Shown in pieces: positions 58,501-64,000 of a stretch of 64,000 nucleotides of DNA. The stretch spans positions 62,001 to 126,000 of the forward strand of contig SWDT01000168.1 in the NCBI GenBank assembly GCA_009193035.1. The letters run 5' to 3'. The position numbers and the translations under genes are program-made. Position 1 is the stretch's first letter; every line of letters starts with the position of its first letter. Below the pieces are notes generated by a model. That model was not told the origin of the DNA, searched no databases, and was given only the letters and a program-made list of their open reading frames with translations. Source of the DNA: Halicephalobus mephisto (lineage: Eukaryota > Nematoda > Chromadorea > Rhabditida > Panagrolaimidae).

Positions 58501-59754
58501 TGATTAGAGGATTTGATAATGATAAAATTGGAATTAAAAGTAATAATTTTAAAGAAATTAAAAATTATAATTTCAAATAAGTTAAAAAATACAAAATCCT
58601 AAAAATGACATATATTACTTCAAATTTAAATAAAAATAATTTTTATTTTTTTACAAAAATAATTTTCGTTTTTTTAAATAAAAATAATTTTCGTTTTTTT
58701 AAACAAAATTAATTTTCATTTTTTTAAAACTCGAATTAAAATTAAATTAACTTATATTTTTCTCAAACGTGACTTGATTTAAAATCATTTTTTAAAAAAA
58801 CAATTTTAATCAGTCTTATTCTCTGAATTAGAGTGATTTTCGACTTTAGGACAAAAATTGCTTTTTTATAAATTTATGTAACAATTTAATTTTACTTATT
58901 AGTAAACTTTTAAATTCGAAAAATAAGTTTTAAATTACAAAATTCCACAACAGTAATACTAACATTACTGTATAAATTTTTAAACAAATTAATCCTAAAA
59001 ATTCTAAAAATTCTAAAAATTCTAAAAATTTTAAAATTCTAAAATTTCATAACTTTTTAAAATTTAATTTTTTCGATTTAAAAGTAAATTTAAAAAAAAA
59101 TAGTTATTTAAAGTTTTTTAAATTATAAATTTTTAAATAAATTAATCCTAAAAATTCTAAATTTCTAAAAATATAAAAAGTTCTAAAATTTCATAATTTT
59201 TTAAAATTTTAAATTATTTTATAAATTTTTTAAAATTTGATTTTTTCTAAAAAATGATTTTTTAAAATTTAATTTTTTCTTAAAAATGATTTTTTTTAAT
59301 TTTTTCTAAAAAGTGATTTTTTTTAATTTAAAAATTTTTTGCAAATTTTGAAAATATTTATATTTTTTAAAAATTATTAAATTTATTTTCACAGATACTG
59401 TACAATAAATAAATTTTAGAAAATATAAAATTTCAAAAATAATTAAAAAATAAATTTTTTTATTCAAAATTATTTTTAAAAATATTTTCGAAATTAATTG
59501 TAAAAAATAATTAATAAAAACTTAATAAATTCGAAAATATTCTAATGTGCGAAAATAGGCCTAATTGAATTTAATTAACTTTTAAAAAAATAAAAATGAT
59601 TTTTTGCGAAAAGTTATAAATCAAGAGAAAAATCTAGTTTTTCAAAAAAGTCGAATCTCATAAAAATTTTCAAGTTTCCAATTTCGGACAATTTTTAGGG
59701 CATTTTAGATTTTTATAAAATTTTAAAACTTTTTAGAATAAAAAAATTTCAAAA

Positions 59755-60110
59755 TTTTTGAAAATTTCAGAAACTTCTAAAATCACATTGAAGATTCTGA
59801 AATTTCTAGAATCACATTGAAAATTCTGAAGTTTTCGAAATCATATAGGAGATTCTGAAATTTCTGGAATCACATTGAAGATTCTGAAATTTTCGGAATT
59901 ACATTGAAGATTCTGAAACTTCTAAAATCATATTGAAAATTCTGAAATTTTCGGAATCATATTGAAGATTTTGAAACTTCTAGAATCATATTGAAAATTC
60001 TGAAACTTCTAAAATCACACTGAAAATTCAGAAATTTCTAGAATCACGTTGAAGATTCTGAAGTTTTCGGAATCACATTGAAAATTCCAAAATTTTCAAA
60101 AATATCAAAA
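59755..60110. repeat. About 29-bp tandem repeat, roughly twelve units
   Basis: Unit ATTCTGAAATTTTCGGAATC plus ACATTGAAG, with two alternating subtypes (TTTCTAGAATC and TTTTCGGAATC). Confidence 0.9.
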
Positions 60111-60130
60111 TTTTTTCGAATCATTCAGAA

Positions 60131-60200
60131 CCTGTCACAGAAAGCGAGAAGATTCCCAGCACGAAAACCCCTGAGATGCAGGGACTCAGTTTATGGCAAA
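60131..60200. repeat. Dispersed repeat copy (pair with 50525-50595)
   Basis: GC-richer block CAGAAAGCGAGAAGATTCCC and CAGCACGAAAACCCCTGAGA, followed by a CATTCAGAAGTCCGAAGAAC stretch resembling the 35-bp minisatellite units of receptor intron 4. Confidence 0.75.
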
Positions 60201-60639
60201 GAAACAAGCCATTCAGAAGTCCGAAGAACGACGGAGCTGAATTATCGGAAATTTTTAATAATTATATTTTTATTGTTGATCGTCTGAACAAAACGAAGAA
60301 TTAAGAACCGTGAAAAATTCGTCAATATTCGTCAATTAAGGAAACATGTCAGATTCCCTTACAGTATCCTTTGAAAAATTTTGGAGCATTTTTAAATTTT
60401 ATAAAATTTTTAAAAATTTTTAAGAATATAACGGATTTTGAAATTTTACAAAATCAGGAAATTTTAAAACTTTCGAAAATCCCTCGGAAATCGAACATCA
60501 ATTTCGAATATGTTACGATAAGCTTCGAGATCAGCTATATCCTTATCGAAAAAACCACTTGGGATGAAGTATCTTTTCTCGTAAAATCTCAAACCAAGAA
60601 TTTTAAAAATGTCCAAATAACTCGAAAACATTCCGTGAA

Positions 60640-61215
60640 TACACTGATTTTTGATTTTTTAAATCACCGAATTACAAATTTTTAGAATTATCAAATTGTC
60701 GATTTTTAGAATTATTGAATTATAAATTTATAGAATTATCGGATTTTTAATTTTTAAAATTATCGAATTACAAGTTTATAGAATTATCAAATTGTCGATT
60801 TTTAGAATTATTGAGTTACAAGTTTATAGAATTATCGGATTTTTAATTTTTAAAATTACCAAATTATAACTTTCTAGAGTTATCAGATTTTTGATTTTTA
60901 GGATTATTGAATTATTAGTTTTTAGAGTTATCAAATGTTTGATTTTTAAAATCACTGAATTACAAATTTTTAGAGTTATTGGATTTTTAATTTTTAAAAT
61001 CACCGAATTATAACTTTCTAGAGTTATCAGATTTTTGATTTTTAAAATCACTGAATTATAAGTTTTTAGAGTTATCGGATTTTCGATTTTTAGGATTATT
61101 AAATCATTAGTTTTTAGAGTTACAAGATTTTTGATTTTTAAAATCACCGAATTATAAGTTTTTAGAGTTATCAGATTTTTGATTTTTAAAATCACTGAAT
61201 TACAAGTTTTTAGAA
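60640..61215. repeat. About 29-30-bp tandem repeat, paired into ~58-bp units
   Basis: Alternating GAATTATCGGATTTTTAATT and AAAATCACCGAATTACAAG-type half units. Being a multiple of three over much of its length, it leaves a 153-codon minus-strand ORF that is an artefact. Confidence 0.9.
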
Positions 61216-62059
61216 TTTTCCAGTACCTAGGGAAACTTAGGGTTATCTGAATTTCAGGATTCTGAAAGTCATTGAGAAAATTCAAAATTTGTGATGAGAC
61301 TATTTCGTGGCAATTTTAATTTTAATTTTTTATACCTAATTAAGATTTTGTAGAAACTTCTAGAATCCTCCAGAATCCAATGAAAATTTGTAAAAATCGA
61401 AAAAATAAAATTTTTAAAGAAATTTTTGTTTTTAATATTTAATTAAAATTTTACTTTTTGAAATTTAATAAAAAATTCTAAAATTATCAAAAATTTTAAA
61501 TTTTAAAATTTCGTTTTGAAACAATTTCCGAAAAAAATTTCGAATTTTGTCAAAAATAATCTTCCGTTACTGTATCAAAAATTTTTTTAATCATTTTTCA
61601 GACAACAAACATAATCAAAACGATTGCTTTAAAAATTTATGGTTTCCATGACAACCTACAGTACTTGAAAATTTTCCTAAAATTTTATATAAAAAAAAAT
61701 AAATTTAAAAAAAAATAAATTTAAAAAAAAATATTTTTTATTTAAAAAAATAAATTTTAAAATTAAAAAGTACTTTTTATAAAAAAATAAATTTTAAAAA
61801 TTAGAAAATAGTTTTTATAAAAAATAAATTTTAAAATTTAAAAAATAGTTTTTATAAAAAAATAAATTTTTAAAATCTTTAAAAAATTATTAAATAATTA
61901 AATAATTAAGTGAAACATTGTGATTGATCCAAAAGGGGGGATTGGGATAATCGATGAAGAAATTCTTTGAACTAAAAGACGAACATTGATTGTTATCCTG
62001 AAAAAGCAAATACTGGAAATTATGATAACCTTGACAGCTCTTGGAAGAAAATTGAATGT

Positions 62060-62560
62060 CGTCTTATCACCAAAAGGTCATTAACTAGACTCATAAGTGA
62101 AAAAAATCAAGAATCATTCGTTACGGGACCAAAAAGTTTTGATTTAACAGTTTTTTTAGGATATATTTGTAGTGGTCCTGACACGAATGGTAGTTGATTT
62201 CTTAATAAAAATCATGATTTAAAAAATCAAAAATTGTTCGTGGTGGGACCGAAAAGTTTTAATTCAATATTTTTTTAAATACATAGTTATAGTGGTCCTG
62301 ACACGAATGGTAGTTGATTTTTTGACCAAGAACATAAGTGAAAAAAATCAAGAATCGTTCGTTGTGAGATCAAAAAGTTTTAATTCAATAATTTTTAAAT
62401 ACATAGTTATAGTGGTCCTGAAACGAGAACTATTTACTTTTTAACACAAGTTTGATTACTTATTTTATGAATATCATTCGTGACAGGATTCGGAATTCTT
62501 CATTTGTCAAGAATAAATCCCAAGTAGTGGTCCTGACACGAAAAAAATTAAATTTTACTG
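62060..62560. repeat. 120-bp tandem repeat with GTGGTCCTGACACGAA motif
   Basis: TAGTGGTCCTGACACGAATG starts near 62170, 62290 and (AAACGAG variant) 62410; a fourth motif sits at 62525. Each unit also carries the inverted form (ATTCGTTACGGGACCA near 62118), so adjacent motifs can pair. Confidence 0.88.
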
Positions 62561-62754
62561 TAACTATATATTGCAAGTTCTTTTTCCAATATTTTTGCAA
62601 TTTTTCAATTTTACATTTTTGTAAAATTTCGTATTTTTGTCTGAATTTTTCATCATAGTAAGTAAAATTTTCATTATTTAAATTGAATAAATTTTTTATA
62701 TTTGATAATCTCAAAATCTCAACAAACGGATTTAATTTTCAAAATGAACAAAGA

Positions 62755-63250
62755 TCACAATATTCTTAAAAATCCACATAATTCTGAAATTTATTTCAGA
62801 AAATTCATATCATTTTGAAGTTTATTCTTAAAAATTTATATCATTGTAGAATTTATTTCTAAAAATGTACATAATTCTGAAGTCTATTTTTAAAAATACA
62901 CATCATTGTAAAATTTATTTTATAAAAATCCACATCACTCTGAGATCTATTCTTAAAAATGTACCTCATTTTGAAGTTTATTCTTAAAAATTCACATAAT
63001 TCTGAGATCTATTTCAAAAAATTCACATCATTGTAAAATTTATTTTATAAAAATATACATAATTCTGAAGTCTATTTTTAAAAATACACATAATTTTGAA
63101 CTCTATTCAGAAAAATCCACATAATTCTGAGATCTATTCTTAAAAATGTACATCATTTTGAAGTTTATTCTTAAAAATTCACATCATTGTAAAATTTATT
63201 TTATAAAAATGTACATAATTCTGGATTTTATTCTTAAAAATCCACATCAT
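62755..63250. repeat. About 31-33-bp tandem repeat, roughly sixteen units
   Basis: Units AAAATTCACATCATTGTAAA and TTTATTCTTA, with subtypes CATAATTCTGAGATC and CATCATTTTGAAG intermixed in a higher-order pattern. Confidence 0.9.
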
Positions 63251-63389
63251 TGTGAAACAAAAACAACACTCAAAGTTGCTTAGAAGTTATTTGATCGTTG
63301 AAAACAAACTTTAACGAAACACTCCAAAACGATTAGATATGTTTTTACATCCATTGTTTTCGAAAAATACTGTATGAAATAGTTAGAAA

Positions 63390-64000
63390 ATGAATCACTA
63401 TCCAAAATAACTTCAGTATGAGGTTGGATAGTGACTCAAAATTTCTCTTCAGTCACTATCCAAAGAACAGCTCCAATAAGGAATTAGATAGTGACTAAAA
63501 TTTTTCTCAGTCACTATCCAAAGTTTATTAGAGTTGTTAAAATCACTATCAAAAATAGCTTCAATGTGAGGTTGGATAGTGATTCAAAATTTCTCCTCAG
63601 TCACTATCCGAAAACAGCTCCAATAAGGAATTGGATAGTGACTAAATTTGGTTAAATATTTTTTAGTCATTATCCATTTCTTCATTGAAGACGTCACCAT
63701 CACTATCAAAAACACCTTCGATGAGAAAAGAGGATAATGACTGATTAGCAACACTATCTTTTCTTTTTACCGGAGCTGTCGAAATCGTTATCCAAATGAC
63801 AGGTCCAATGAAACGTTTGAATAGTGTCCAATACTAATTCACATTTCATTTTTCTTTTGGATAGTGTCCGTTTTTGATTGAAATTAAATTTTCTCAGTCA
63901 CTATCCGCTTCTGGCCTTCTGGATAGTAGCTCAAGTCACTTTTCTAGTCACTATTCTTAATTTCATTGGAGCTGTCAAAATCACTATCCAAAAATCAGCT
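63390..64000. repeat. Palindromic GGATAGTGA/TCACTATCC satellite, third locus (runs off the window)
   Basis: At least 16 boxes in both orientations. The blocks AACAGCTCCAATAAGGAATT and AATGTGAGGTTGGATAGTGA are the reverse complements of blocks at 57060-57240. The last units (63840-64000) resemble the 72-bp version of galectin intron 1 (AAAAATCAGCT end). Confidence 0.9.

Larger units (their letters stand above)
57943..64000. other. 6-kb gene-free, repeat-dominated end of window
   Basis: No ORF here has coding character; the longest (60824-61285, minus) is a by-product of a tandem repeat. The first few hundred bases should hold the promoter of the IL-17-receptor-like gene. The rest is AT-rich tandem repeats annotated separately, and simple A/T runs at 58500-59700 and 61420-61900. 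Confidence 0.65.

Noticed and set aside
60824..61285. 153-codon minus-strand ORF rich in SVILKIKNLITL units
   Set aside because: It is read from the AT-rich tandem repeat at 60640-61215; repetition keeps the frame open and no coding features exist.
62755..63250. CRISPR-like array of regular ~32-bp repeats
   Set aside because: There are no distinct spacers, the units blend into each other, and the surrounding DNA is an intron-rich animal genome.

Overview
The window is AT-rich animal nuclear DNA, almost certainly from a nematode. Evidence for this: many introns of only 43-48 bp, TTTTCAG or TTTTAG acceptors directly upstream of start codons (as in trans-spliced genes), closely spaced co-oriented genes, a tandem-repeat galectin, KNL-2, an ILCR-type IL-17 receptor, and a divergent Hsp70-like gene. 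The last feature recalls panagrolaimid nematodes with expanded Hsp70 families (for example Halicephalobus), but that placement is inference only. I rebuilt the gene models by hand from ORF frames and splice signals. Every multi-exon model below keeps its reading frame across all its junctions.

Layout: 1-6921 (+) is the 3' part of a LYST/BEACH gene. 7012-8319 (-) is mitochondrial NADP-isocitrate dehydrogenase. 10599-13049 (+) is DNAJC3/p58IPK, followed by MIC10 (13309-13659, +). 13837-15647 (-) is a two-domain galectin. 14880-18486 is repeat-rich. 18487-24190 (+) is a large two-module Hsp70-like gene whose first module is split by a 1287-bp piggyBac element (19008-20294). 25194-25627 (-) is a small two-TM protein. 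25888-30677 (-) is PKN kinase. 31434-34111 (+) is a CLCC1-like ER channel. 34179-36358 (-) is KNL-2 and 36594-37592 (+) is SURF2, a divergent pair. 38917-39382 (+) is an intron-containing histone H4. 39630-40145 (+) is COX5A. A candidate operon on the minus strand runs eIF3d (45145-43333), RPAP2 (43171-40608), DPM2-like protein (40507-40250). 45737-46092 (+) is a small coiled-coil protein. 46557-48666 (-) is DNase II. 49708-57942 (-) is an IL-17-receptor-like protein with SEFIR domain. 57943-64000 has no gene I can support and consists of AT-rich tandem and palindromic repeats.

Most genes are conserved housekeeping genes: ER proteostasis (DNAJC3, CLCC1), mitochondrial function (IDH2, MIC10, COX5A), translation and transcription (eIF3d, RPAP2, SURF2), and chromatin (KNL-2, H4). 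The unusual parts are (a) the fused double Hsp70-ATPase gene with an unknown N-terminal domain, (b) the piggyBac element inside it, which carries heat-shock-element-like sites upstream of its own TATA box and excises in frame on paper, (c) several hairpin or MITE-like repeat families, including a 72-bp palindromic satellite at three loci, and (d) an ATATAT-centred motif found in most introns.
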